A stretch of DNA of 6,550 bases from Clostridia bacterium. GTDB taxonomy: Bacteria > Bacillota > Clostridia > Oscillospirales > CAG-272. The stretch's first letter is position 1. Each line of letters starts with the position of its first letter. Under the pieces are notes generated by a model. The model was not told where the DNA came from, ran no database searches, and worked only from the letters and a program-made list of their open reading frames with translations. Both the position numbers and the translations under genes were made by a program. Below, one piece after another: positions 1-6,222 of the stretch. The stretch covers positions 1 to 6,550 of the forward strand of contig JAGBXH010000232.1 of assembly GCA_017629395.1 (NCBI GenBank). Direction: 5' to 3'.

Positions 1-794
1 AGGTCGTGGAGCTGGTGCCGTTCGGCTTTAACTTGGTTGAGCAGCCCGCGCTGCGCCCCGAATTCAAGGCAGCAAGCAAAAGCCTTGGCGTGCCGATCGG
101 TAACTATTCGCTCAACGCCAATTTCTTAATGCTCACGCCCGAGCAGTACGCTGCCGAGCTGGCGCGCGTCAAGCAGCATATCGACATGGTGTCGGATATG
201 GAGATCCCCACCATTCGCGTGGATTCTGCTGCATTCCGCCGCCCCATGTGCGAAAATACCATGGAGAAGTTTCAAGAGGAAATGCCGCTGATCGTGGCAA
301 CCTACGAGCAGCTCTGCGACTACGCAAAGCCCTTGGGCATTACCGTATTGCTTGAAAACCACGGCTTCCACGCAAACGGCTCGGAGCGCGTGCGTCAGAT
401 CATGACCGGCGTGAAGCGCGACAATTTCGGGCATCAGCTGGACGTAGGCAACTACACCTGCGTGGACGACATCCCCGAGATTGCCGTCAAAAAGATGATC
501 CCGTTTGCCAAGACCATTCACATGAAGGATTTTTACGTGCGCCCCGCGCACAGAGATCCCGGCGGTGCTGCGGAATTTAACTGTGAGAATTCGTGGTTCC
601 GTTCGGTCAACGGTACGTTTTTGCGCGGCTCTATTCTCGCACAGGGCGATATTGACATCTGGGACGTCATGCGCACCATCAAGTCGTCGTCCTTCGACGG
701 TGATATCTATCTTGAATACGAGGGCATGGAGGAGTGCGAATACGGCACGCACGTGTCCTTTGCCAATATGAAGCGTATTTATAACGAGGTGTAG
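1..794 (+). CDS. Sugar phosphate isomerase/epimerase-like TIM-barrel protein, 5' end outside the window
   Basis: The reading frame is already open at the left edge (codon GTC at 3-5 before a GTG at 6), and there is no room for a ribosome binding site, so the true start lies upstream; roughly the first beta strand is missing. Numbered from the GTG at 6, the 262 visible residues carry the metal-site pattern of the xylose isomerase-like/AP endonuclease 2 barrel family: Glu117 in LLENHG, Asp146 in LDVGN, His172 in HMKD and Glu237 in YLEYEG. A GDIDIWDV segment (214-221) precedes the last strand, as is usual in the family. Such cytosolic enzymes isomerise or epimerise sugars or inositol-derived keto sugars with a divalent metal; the substrate cannot be read from sequence. 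There is no signal peptide or membrane segment in the visible part. No clear terminator follows the TAG stop; palindromic repeats begin about 40 bp later. The family is fairly certain, the substrate unknown. Confidence 0.85.
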   Translation, partial: VVELVPFGFNLVEQPALRPEFKAASKSLGVPIGNYSLNANFLMLTPEQYAAELARVKQHIDMVSDMEIPTIRVDSAAFRRPMCENTMEKFQEEMPLIVATYEQLCDYAKPLGITVLLENHGFHANGSERVRQIMTGVKRDNFGHQLDVGNYTCVDDIPEIAVKKMIPFAKTIHMKDFYVRPAHRDPGGAAEFNCENSWFRSVNGTFLRGSILAQGDIDIWDVMRTIKSSSFDGDIYLEYEGMEECEYGTHVSFANMKRIYNEV

Positions 795-836
795 CCAATC
801 GCGGCGGCAGCAAGCCACCTACGACGCGGCTCGATG

Positions 837-908
837 CGTAGGGGCGACTGGACGAATCGCCCGCCCGATATGTCCGTAGGGGCGATCAGTGATCGCCCGT
901 CCCTATGG
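837..908. repeat. Two copies of a palindromic intergenic repeat (CGTAGGGGCGA...TCGCCCG)
   Basis: Unit 1 (837-863) and unit 2 (875-899) share the frame CGTAGGGGCGA-N-TCGCCCG with different centres. In unit 1, GGGCGA (842-847) pairs with TCGCCC (857-862) around a 9-nt loop. In unit 2, GGGCGATCA (880-888) is a perfect inverted repeat of TGATCGCCC (890-898), and the outer arms CCGTAGGG (874-881) and CCCTATGG (901-908) nearly match, so the palindrome can extend to 874-908 with a 4-nt bulge. No T-run follows, so this is not a classical terminator, although a structured RNA here could protect the upstream 3' end. From memory, similar GTAGGGGCGA/TCGCCCG elements are scattered through gut Clostridia genomes; that part is recollection, not shown here. 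Confidence 0.75.
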
Positions 909-936
909 ATAAAAATCTACCGAAAGGAGAGCACCA

Positions 937-1542
937 ATGGCCAATAAGAGAAAACGCACACGGCAAAAGCACTCGGTTCGATATTGGAGAAATTTTGTAT
1001 TAACCGTTTTGCTGCAAATCATGCTGGTAGTACAAATTCCGTTTTCGTTGCAATCCGTCTGGCCTGCCAATCAAGTTAACACCGACACGATTGTCGGAGA
1101 GGTGGAACGTGCTGAATGGGTAGATATGCGCAAGAACCGATCGTATTTGCGCATTACTGTAAACGGTCAAGAGTACCGATACAAAAACATCAACCGCAAG
1201 GAAATAAGCGGCCAAGATATTGCAAAAGCACTTGAGCCCGGAGAAACTGTTGAACTTTCGTACAAAAGCATTTTGGGTTTATACAATAAGGTCGTTGCGT
1301 TAGAGGATGAAACGCAAGTCTTTCGCGACGTTCAAACGTATAACGCAAGCGCCAAGCGGAGGCTGCCTGTGCTGGCGGTTGTATTCATGATATTGGAGTT
1401 TTGGCTTTGGTCGTTTTGGATCGCTTACAAAAAACCGTGGTATGAATTGACTTGGTTTGAAAAAATACTAAAACGTGTTAAGAAAGATCACAAAAAGAAA
1501 CGAAAAAAGATAAAACATGCAGAAATGAACGAAAAATTATAA
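937..1542 (+). CDS. Uncharacterised two-pass membrane protein with a beta-rich outer domain
   Basis: I do not recognise this 201-residue protein. The ATG is set by AAAGGAG (923-929) seven bases upstream. A basic start (residues 1-18, rich in Lys and Arg) precedes a membrane segment at about 19-39. Residues about 42-140 form a polar, probably beta-rich domain with a strand-like run YLRITVNGQEYRY (70-82), followed by GETVELSYK (102-110). A second membrane segment lies at about 143-164 with several Trp residues, then a very basic tail with KKDHKKKRKKIK (182-193). By the positive-inside rule both ends are cytoplasmic and the central domain faces outward. The layout (TM, small beta domain, TM) resembles DUF3592-type proteins, but I cannot claim membership. 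Codons such as AGA, CGA and TTA and the higher A+T content differ from the flanking genes, hinting at foreign origin or low expression. The stop codon lies inside the 5' arm of its terminator. Confidence 0.8.
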   Translation: MANKRKRTRQKHSVRYWRNFVLTVLLQIMLVVQIPFSLQSVWPANQVNTDTIVGEVERAEWVDMRKNRSYLRITVNGQEYRYKNINRKEISGQDIAKALEPGETVELSYKSILGLYNKVVALEDETQVFRDVQTYNASAKRRLPVLAVVFMILEFWLWSFWIAYKKPWYELTWFEKILKRVKKDHKKKRKKIKHAEMNEKL

Positions 1543-1576
1543 AACCAACGCCATTTAACGTAGGCGTTGGTTTTTT
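1541..1576 (+). terminator. Rho-independent terminator of the membrane protein gene, possibly bidirectional
   Basis: A 12-bp perfect stem, AAAACCAACGCC (1541-1552) with GGCGTTGGTTTT (1563-1574), closes a 10-nt loop, and the T-run spans 1571-1576. The 5' arm overlaps the TAA stop (1540-1542). On the minus strand the same stem is followed by TTTTATAATTTTT-like sequence (complement of about 1532-1544), so it may also stop transcripts of the converging GTPase-nuclease gene. Confidence 0.9.
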
Positions 1577-1587
1577 GTGTTGACAGG

Positions 1588-1604
1588 GGAGAATATGATT
1601 CTCC
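1588..1604. other. Short inverted repeat beside promoter-like sequence
   Basis: GGAGAAT (1588-1594) and ATTCTCC (1598-1604) are a perfect 7-bp inverted repeat around ATG. It lies between a TTGACA (1580-1585) and an extended -10-like TGCTATAAC (1605-1613). The 22-bp spacing is too long for a normal sigma-A promoter and no credible gene follows on the plus strand; a transcript would run into the hairpin repeat and then antisense to the GTPase-nuclease gene. Function unknown. Confidence 0.3.
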
Positions 1605-1644
1605 TGCTATAACTGTTGTGATATTATGTGAGAAATTTGTTTCC

Positions 1645-1763
1645 GTTCTTTTTGAGCAAGGAGCTGCAAAAAGAACCAAAAACAGCGATATTGGGATTTC
1701 GCGCCTGTGGGCGCGACCAAGGGCGCTGCCCTTGGAGCCTGCGACCTTTTTGCAAAAAGGTCG
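1645..1763. repeat. Hairpin-chain intergenic element between convergent genes
   Basis: Four inverted repeats lie in tandem with little between them except after the first. They are GTTCTTTTTGAGC (1645-1657) with GCTGCAAAAAGAAC (1663-1676), one bulge; CGCGCC (1700-1705) with GGCGCG (1710-1715); CCAAGGGC (1717-1724) with GCCCTTGG (1728-1735); and a perfect 22-bp palindrome at 1742-1763 whose arms are CGACCTTTTTG and CAAAAAGGTCG. No protein is credible here. The element follows the 3' end of the minus-strand gene closely and could act as a structured 3' region or transcription barrier. From memory, closely similar hairpin chains with CCAAGGGC...GCCCTTGG and a GACCTTTTT...AAAAAGGTC palindrome recur in Oscillospirales genomes, so I read it as a dispersed non-coding repeat. 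The outer boundaries are not certain; the element may extend to about 1785. Confidence 0.7.
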
Positions 1764-1790
1764 ATCAAAAACTCTCATCGTTTTGGGTGG

Positions 1791-4367
1791 TTAAGTGGTT
1801 TTTGCCGCCAATTTCTTGACAAAATCCGTGATCTCATTGCCTACCTGCGTTATTTCCGCAAGAAATTCCTTTGCCGTCATACGCGAGATGCCGTAGCTGA
1901 CCGCAGAGAACTGCAACAGTCTGTCGCCCGTGACCACGCGGATGCTGTAATCGGGGCCCAGGTCGTGCATGATCTGCTCAATATACGCGTCCGCCGTCTG
2001 ATCCTGCTTGGTGTACACAATGCGATAGCCGTCATGCTTGATCTCCGATCCCGCGCCGTCTTTGACAAGATACGCGTCGAATACCAGCAGCACGTCTGTC
2101 TTGGTAAAGGCGTGATAATCGCTGAGCATGTCCATGAGCTCCTCGCGCGCTTTTTCAAGGCTGTAATCAGCCGTTTGCTTGAGCGCATCCCATGCGTAAA
2201 TGACGTTATAGCCGTCCACGATCAAAAGGTTTTTGGGGGCTTTGACCGCCTTGGGCTTTCTTGACACCTTGCCGTTTGCAATGGTGATCTTGGGCTCTGT
2301 GTATTTCTTTCTGCGAATAGGTCCAAACTCGCGCAGCATAATCTGCTCCAGATCCTCGTCGCTTAGCTCGTATTTCTTGGCAAGCGATCTTGCCTTGGGC
2401 ATGATCATCGTTGCTTGCGAAAGGGAGATGCCTGCATCCAGGTGCTTGTAGGAGTCTACCTCCTGCCAGGGCACGACAAAGCCCGCGCCGTGTGCGCAGA
2501 ATACCGAGTGCGGCGTGTTTTCCATATCTGCCTCGGGGTCGTATCCCGCGCCCGCAATGATCTCGTCCGCGTTATGACAAGGCTCGTAGCCGTCCGAGGT
2601 GCAGAACAGCCTGCCCGTGCCGCGCGTGTAGGCAATGACCTCGCGCGTATAGTCGTGCAGGGTGGAAACCGGTCCGCGCCCCGTAATGACCGCCGTCTCC
2701 TCGGTCGCGCTCTCCATAGCGTAAACCGCGCTCTTTGCCTGCAGGTCGTTCATAGCGCGCCCCGTCATAGAGGCGGGAATCTCCAATCGGAATTTATAAA
2801 AGGGCTCAAGCAGGGTGCACCCCGCCTTCATAAGTCCGTGCCGCACCGCGCGCAAGGTCGCCTCGCGGAAATCTCCGCCCTCGGTGTGCTTTAAGTGTGC
2901 CTTACCCGCCACCAGTGTGATCTTGGTGTCGGTCAGCAAAGCACCGATGCGCGTGCCGTGGTGGTCCTTTTCGTAAAGGTTGTGCAATATCAGTCTTTGC
3001 CAGTTGAGGTCAAGCACGCTTTCCGATATGCGCGAGTCAAAGATCAGCCCCGTGCCGCTTGGCTGCGGCTCAAGCAGCAGCTGTACCTCGGCATAGTGGC
3101 GCAGCGGCTCAAAGTGACCAACGCCAACCGTCTTTGCAGATATTTTTTCTTTATAAAGGATCTTTCCCGCATCCAGCTCGCAGTCAATGGCAAATCGGTC
3201 GCGGATCAATCTTTTGAGCAGATCGATCTGCACCTCGCCCATCAGTCGCGCCTCAATCTGCGCAAGCTCCGCGTTCCAGTAAAGGTGCAGGGAAGGCTCT
3301 TCCTCCTCCAGCTCCTTGAGCTTGGGAAAATATACGGCAACGTCACAGCCCTTTGGCAAGCCGATGCGGTAGGAAAGCACCGGCTCCAGTATGGGACCCG
3401 TGCCGTCCGCCTCTATGCCGAGCCCTTGCCCGATATAGGTTGCCGAAAGCCCAAGCAGCGCAACGATCTCACCCGCGCCCGCTCTTTCGGTCTGCTCAAA
3501 TTTGTCACCCGAATAAAGGCGCAGCTGCGTGATTTTTTCGGCGTATTTTTTGCCGTCCGCGCCAAGATAGCAAATCTCGTCGCGCGCCCCGATGCTGCCG
3601 CCCGTGATCTTGACGTAGGAAAGTCGTGCGTTGCCCGCGCGAGCAATCTTGAATACCCGTGCGCCAAACAGCGCGCTGTCATACGCGGGCTCAAGAGTGT
3701 AGGTGTCCAGCACGTCCAAAAGAAATTCCACGCCCTGCATGCGCAATGCCGAGCCAAACAGGCAAGGGAAGAGGCGGCGCGTGCCGATCAGCTCGGCAAT
3801 ATCGCGCTCGTCGATATGCTCACCTGCAAGAAAGCTGTCCAAAAATTCCTCGTGCACCAAAGCAAGGCGCTCGTCCAGCTGCGATTTGGTGTCGGTATCA
3901 TAGAAGGGAATGACCTTGGGGGAAAGCACGCAAAGCTCCTCCGCAAGCTCCTGCTTTTGCTTGATGGCAATGTCGGTCTTGTTGACAAAGAGCAGCGTGG
4001 GCACGTCGTAGTGCTCCAGCAGCTGCCAGAGCGTGCGGGTGTGATTTTGCACGCCGTCCGTACCGCTGATGACCAGAATCGCATAGTCAAGCAGCGTCAG
4101 CACGCGCTCTGCCTCGGCGGAAAAATCCACGTGCCCGGGCGTGTCCAGGAGAATAAAGTCACAGGCATCGGTAGAAAAGCGCGCCTGCTTGGAAAAAACG
4201 GTAATACCGCGCTCGCGCTCTACTGCGTGCGTGTCAAGATAGGTGTTGCCGTGGTCAACACGTCCATGGGTGCGGATCGCACCGGAAAGGTAGAGTAACG
4301 CCTCGGAAAGCGTGGTCTTGCCCGCGTCCACGTGTGCCAGTATTCCAATAGTCAGCCGTTTCTTCAT
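1791..4367 (-). CDS. TetM/EF-G-like ribosomal GTPase fused to a Rae1/YacP-type NYN endoribonuclease
   Basis: This 858-residue protein starts at an ATG with AAAGGAG (complement of 4375-4381) seven bases away. The G domain (about 1-230) is intact: P-loop AHVDAGKT (11-18), RGIT (53-56), DTPGH (75-79, with the catalytic-type His79), NKTD (129-132) and GSA (205-207). EF-G/TetM-like domains II (about 235-325), III (about 328-409, with LMGEVQIDLL), IV (about 410-530) and V (about 530-590) follow. TetM is about 640 residues, so the remainder is extra: a region with CHN (597-599) and CAHG (624-627), a basic linker (about 685-712), then an NYN domain (713-858). The NYN part matches Bacillus subtilis Rae1/YacP motif by motif: LLIVDGYNVIYAW (714-726, Asp718), LVFDAYLVKD (761-770, Asp764), YTKQDQTADAYIEQ (785-798, Asp793) and VVTGDRLLQF (811-820, Asp815). 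TetM-type GTPases bind the ribosome, and Rae1 is a ribosome-dependent mRNA endonuclease; joint action in translation-coupled mRNA cleavage is inferred. Domain IV carries KHTEGGDFRE where TetM has its YSPVST loop, so tetracycline resistance is doubtful. Expression is from its own divergent promoter. Confidence 0.92.
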   Translation of the reverse strand: MKKRLTIGILAHVDAGKTTLSEALLYLSGAIRTHGRVDHGNTYLDTHAVERERGITVFSKQARFSTDACDFILLDTPGHVDFSAEAERVLTLLDYAILVISGTDGVQNHTRTLWQLLEHYDVPTLLFVNKTDIAIKQKQELAEELCVLSPKVIPFYDTDTKSQLDERLALVHEEFLDSFLAGEHIDERDIAELIGTRRLFPCLFGSALRMQGVEFLLDVLDTYTLEPAYDSALFGARVFKIARAGNARLSYVKITGGSIGARDEICYLGADGKKYAEKITQLRLYSGDKFEQTERAGAGEIVALLGLSATYIGQGLGIEADGTGPILEPVLSYRIGLPKGCDVAVYFPKLKELEEEEPSLHLYWNAELAQIEARLMGEVQIDLLKRLIRDRFAIDCELDAGKILYKEKISAKTVGVGHFEPLRHYAEVQLLLEPQPSGTGLIFDSRISESVLDLNWQRLILHNLYEKDHHGTRIGALLTDTKITLVAGKAHLKHTEGGDFREATLRAVRHGLMKAGCTLLEPFYKFRLEIPASMTGRAMNDLQAKSAVYAMESATEETAVITGRGPVSTLHDYTREVIAYTRGTGRLFCTSDGYEPCHNADEIIAGAGYDPEADMENTPHSVFCAHGAGFVVPWQEVDSYKHLDAGISLSQATMIMPKARSLAKKYELSDEDLEQIMLREFGPIRRKKYTEPKITIANGKVSRKPKAVKAPKNLLIVDGYNVIYAWDALKQTADYSLEKAREELMDMLSDYHAFTKTDVLLVFDAYLVKDGAGSEIKHDGYRIVYTKQDQTADAYIEQIMHDLGPDYSIRVVTGDRLLQFSAVSYGISRMTAKEFLAEITQVGNEITDFVKKLAAKTT

Positions 4368-4400
4368 GCACCTGCTCCTTTCTCGAAAAATATCGCCTTT

Positions 4401-4429
4401 ATTCTATCACAATCCTTGCGTGATTGCAA
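4401..4429 (-). promoter_or_regulatory. Sigma-A-type promoter of the GTPase-nuclease gene
   Basis: On the minus strand, TTGCAA (complement of 4424-4429) and TAGAAT (complement of 4401-4406) are separated by 17 bp, and the -10 is extended (TGATAGAAT). A start near 4394 would leave a leader of roughly 27 nt carrying the ribosome binding site. The -35 is imperfect and lies within the first 21-bp repeat unit, which suggests regulated use. Confidence 0.6.
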
Positions 4430-4475
4430 GTAGTCCTTGCACAATTGTCATTTCAATCAGCGCAATTGTCTTTTT
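4413..4475. promoter_or_regulatory. Three 21-bp phased repeats, candidate operator array
   Basis: Units start at 4413, 4434 and 4455. Units 1 and 2 share TCCTTGC followed by GTGATTG or ACAATTG; units 2 and 3 share GC-N-CAATTGTC-N-TTT (4439-4453 and 4460-4474). The common core is GCNYRATTG. A 21-bp step is two turns of B-DNA, so all cores face the same side of the helix. Unit 1 also contains the inverted repeat CTTGC (4415-4419) / GCAAG (4426-4430). The array covers the minus-strand -35 and sits 50 bp or more upstream of the plus-strand promoter. A protein binding site is inferred; the regulator is unknown. Confidence 0.45.
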
Positions 4476-4524
4476 AACCAAAAATCACTCTCGTTTCTTG
4501 TGCTGTATTTTTTGTCATATCTCG

Positions 4525-4553
4525 TTGACATTTGCTATATGTTGTGATAAAAT
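4525..4553 (+). promoter_or_regulatory. Strong sigma-A promoter of the nucleobase permease gene
   Basis: TTGACA (4525-4530, perfect -35) and TAAAAT (4548-4553) are separated by exactly 17 bp, with TG at 4545-4546 giving an extended -10 (TGATAAAAT). An A+T-rich tract lies upstream. Transcription would begin near 4560, leaving a leader of about 65 nt. The leader shows no PyrR-type binding loop and no purine riboswitch core; its only structure is a small hairpin, CGTGC (4567-4571) with GCACG (4574-4578). Confidence 0.8.
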
Positions 4554-4625
4554 GGAGGATAAGGGGCGTGCAGGCACGATATGCTGTGCGCAACCGAAAT
4601 TTAATAAGAAAAAAGGGGAGTAACC

Positions 4626-6119
4626 ATGGCTAAAAATTTAGTTTATGACATCCATGACAAGCCGAAATTCGGTAGCATGCTGATTTTTGCTTTGCAGCAG
4701 GTATTGGCAATCCTGGCAGCTACTATTGCTGTTCCCGCTATCATCGGTCTTCCGACTCAAATGCCCGCCGCTATTTTCGGCGCAGGCGTTGGCACGCTGA
4801 TCTATCAGCTGTTCACCAAGCGTAAGAGCCCCGTGTTCCTTGGCAGCTCTTTTGCATTCCTGAGCTCCTTGTTCGTAGCACTTGCATACGGCTATGCAGG
4901 TATCGTGCTCGGCTCTGTCATTGCAGGTCTTGTGTACGTTGTCATCGCTTTGATCATCCGCTTTGTCGGAACTGAGTGGGTCAATAAGCTCATGCCTCCC
5001 GTTATCATCGGCCCCACCGTTGCCGTTATCGGTCTTTCCTTGGCAGGCAATGCAATGGGCGACATGGTCAAGTCCAATGCCATTGCCGCACCCGCGCTGC
5101 CCTCTCACGAGATCGTCGGTGCCCCCATCGCTTCCTATAACCTGATCGCGCTGCTGTGCGGTCTGGTCACCTTCTTCGTAGTCGTTATTTGCTCTACGCA
5201 GAAGCGCCGTCAGATGCCTCGTCTGATTCCGTTTATCATTGGTATCGCAGCCGGATACGTAACTGCTTCCGTGTTTACCGTCATCGGCACCGTTGCCAAT
5301 ATCGAGTATTTCAAGATTATCAACTGGCAGCCCATTATTGATAATTTCGTGACTGCAGAAGGTCAGTTCCGCGGTATTGAGGCAATCTTCAAGCTGCCTG
5401 ATTTCGCAATCGTTGAGGCAATCAAGGAGCTTGCGACCGGTTCCTCCTCGATCGACGGCGCATCCTGGCTGATCTACACCGAGGATCTGCAGGGCTCGCT
5501 TGCAAACTGCATCGCAGTTGTTGTGGCATTTTTGCCCGTTGCTCTGGTTGTATTTGCAGAGCATATTGCTGACCACAAGAACCTTTCCTCCATCATCGAT
5601 CGCGATCTGATCAAGGATCCCGGTCTTGCTCGCACGCTGCTTGGCGATGGCGTAGGCTCTATTGGCGGTACCTTGTTCGGCATTTGCCCCAACACCACCT
5701 ACGGTGAGTCCGTCGGCTGCGTTGCAATTACCGGTAACGCATCCGTTATCACCATTACCACCGCAGCCATTATGTGTCTGTGTCTGTCCTTCTTCAGCCC
5801 TCTGATGGTGCTGCTGCAGTCCATTCCTTCTTGTGTCATGGGCGGTGTTTGCCTGACGCTGTACGGCTTTATCGCAGTATCCGGTCTGAAGATGATCAAG
5901 GACGTGGATCTGAATGAAAACAAGAATCTGTTCGTCATTTCCGCTATCCTGATCGCAGGCATCGGCGGTCTGGCAATCCAGATTCCTTACGCATTCGGCA
6001 CCGAGGGTGGTGCAACCGTTGTCAACGCATTCGTGCAGGTAACCCCCGTTGCTACCGCACTGATTCTTGGTATCATTACCAACGCTGTGCTGTCCAAGCT
6101 TGACAAGAAGGCTGAATAA
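4626..6119 (+). CDS. uraA: UraA-like NCS2 nucleobase permease (probably uracil)
   Basis: This 497-residue inner-membrane protein is a proton-coupled nucleobase importer of the NCS2/NAT family, which feeds salvage. The N-terminal YDIHDKPKFGSMLIFALQQ (7-25) and FLGSSFAF (71-78) resemble the UraA branch. The family signature is PNTTYGES (355-362). Glu312 in FAEHIADH and Glu361 in TYGES match the two glutamates that bind uracil in Escherichia coli UraA. About 14 membrane segments are expected. Two differences stand out. UraA has AITRVYS after the signature, here AITGNAS (367-373). The protein is also some 65 residues longer, with much of the excess in a polar insertion at about 232-285, which by homology should be an outer loop before the helix with Glu312. 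Purine or xanthine transport therefore remains possible. The start follows AAGGGGAG (4613-4620). Codon use is strongly biased to CTG, ATC, AAG and CGT/CGC, as in well-expressed genes. It stands alone between its own promoter and terminator. Confidence 0.9.
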   Translation: MAKNLVYDIHDKPKFGSMLIFALQQVLAILAATIAVPAIIGLPTQMPAAIFGAGVGTLIYQLFTKRKSPVFLGSSFAFLSSLFVALAYGYAGIVLGSVIAGLVYVVIALIIRFVGTEWVNKLMPPVIIGPTVAVIGLSLAGNAMGDMVKSNAIAAPALPSHEIVGAPIASYNLIALLCGLVTFFVVVICSTQKRRQMPRLIPFIIGIAAGYVTASVFTVIGTVANIEYFKIINWQPIIDNFVTAEGQFRGIEAIFKLPDFAIVEAIKELATGSSSIDGASWLIYTEDLQGSLANCIAVVVAFLPVALVVFAEHIADHKNLSSIIDRDLIKDPGLARTLLGDGVGSIGGTLFGICPNTTYGESVGCVAITGNASVITITTAAIMCLCLSFFSPLMVLLQSIPSCVMGGVCLTLYGFIAVSGLKMIKDVDLNENKNLFVISAILIAGIGGLAIQIPYAFGTEGGATVVNAFVQVTPVATALILGIITNAVLSKLDKKAE

Positions 6120-6139
6120 TACGTCAATTTCATATCTTT

Positions 6140-6174
6140 GCCCACCGCGAAAATTTTTCGCGGTGGGCTTTTTT
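6140..6174 (+). terminator. Rho-independent terminator of the permease gene
   Basis: GCCCACCGCGAAA (6140-6152) pairs perfectly with TTTCGCGGTGGGC (6156-6168) around a 3-nt loop, followed by six T (6169-6174). It starts about 20 bp after the TAA stop and separates the permease from the small repeat-protein gene. Confidence 0.95.
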
Positions 6175-6222
6175 ATAACGTTTTGGCAACAAATCCTCAA
6201 CAATCCGCAAAAAACGGTAGCG

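Noticed and set aside
126..818. Minus-strand open frame opposite the sugar isomerase-like gene
   Set aside because: The plus-strand frame has the family's metal residues in order; the antisense product is rich in His, Arg and Val without motifs.
1580..1613. Plus-strand promoter (TTGACA and TATAAC)
   Set aside because: The spacing is 22 bp and no credible gene follows; an antisense transcript cannot be excluded, but there is no support beyond the hexamers.
1707..2264. Plus-strand frame running from the hairpin repeat into the nuclease gene
   Set aside because: It begins inside a non-coding repeat, lacks a ribosome binding site and is antisense to the conserved NYN domain.
2895..4298. Plus-strand open frame (467 codons) opposite the GTPase-nuclease gene
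   Set aside because: The minus-strand frame carries all five GTPase motifs and good initiation signals; the plus-strand product shows no domain and is a shadow of G+C-rich codon use.
1791..4367. Annotation as a tetracycline resistance gene (tetM-like)
   Set aside because: The GTPase core is similar, but the drug-displacing YSPVST loop is absent and the C-terminal nuclease is foreign to resistance proteins.
4560..4625. PyrR-binding attenuator or purine riboswitch ahead of the permease
   Set aside because: The leader is only about 65 nt, has no terminator/antiterminator pair and none of the conserved core bases of either element.
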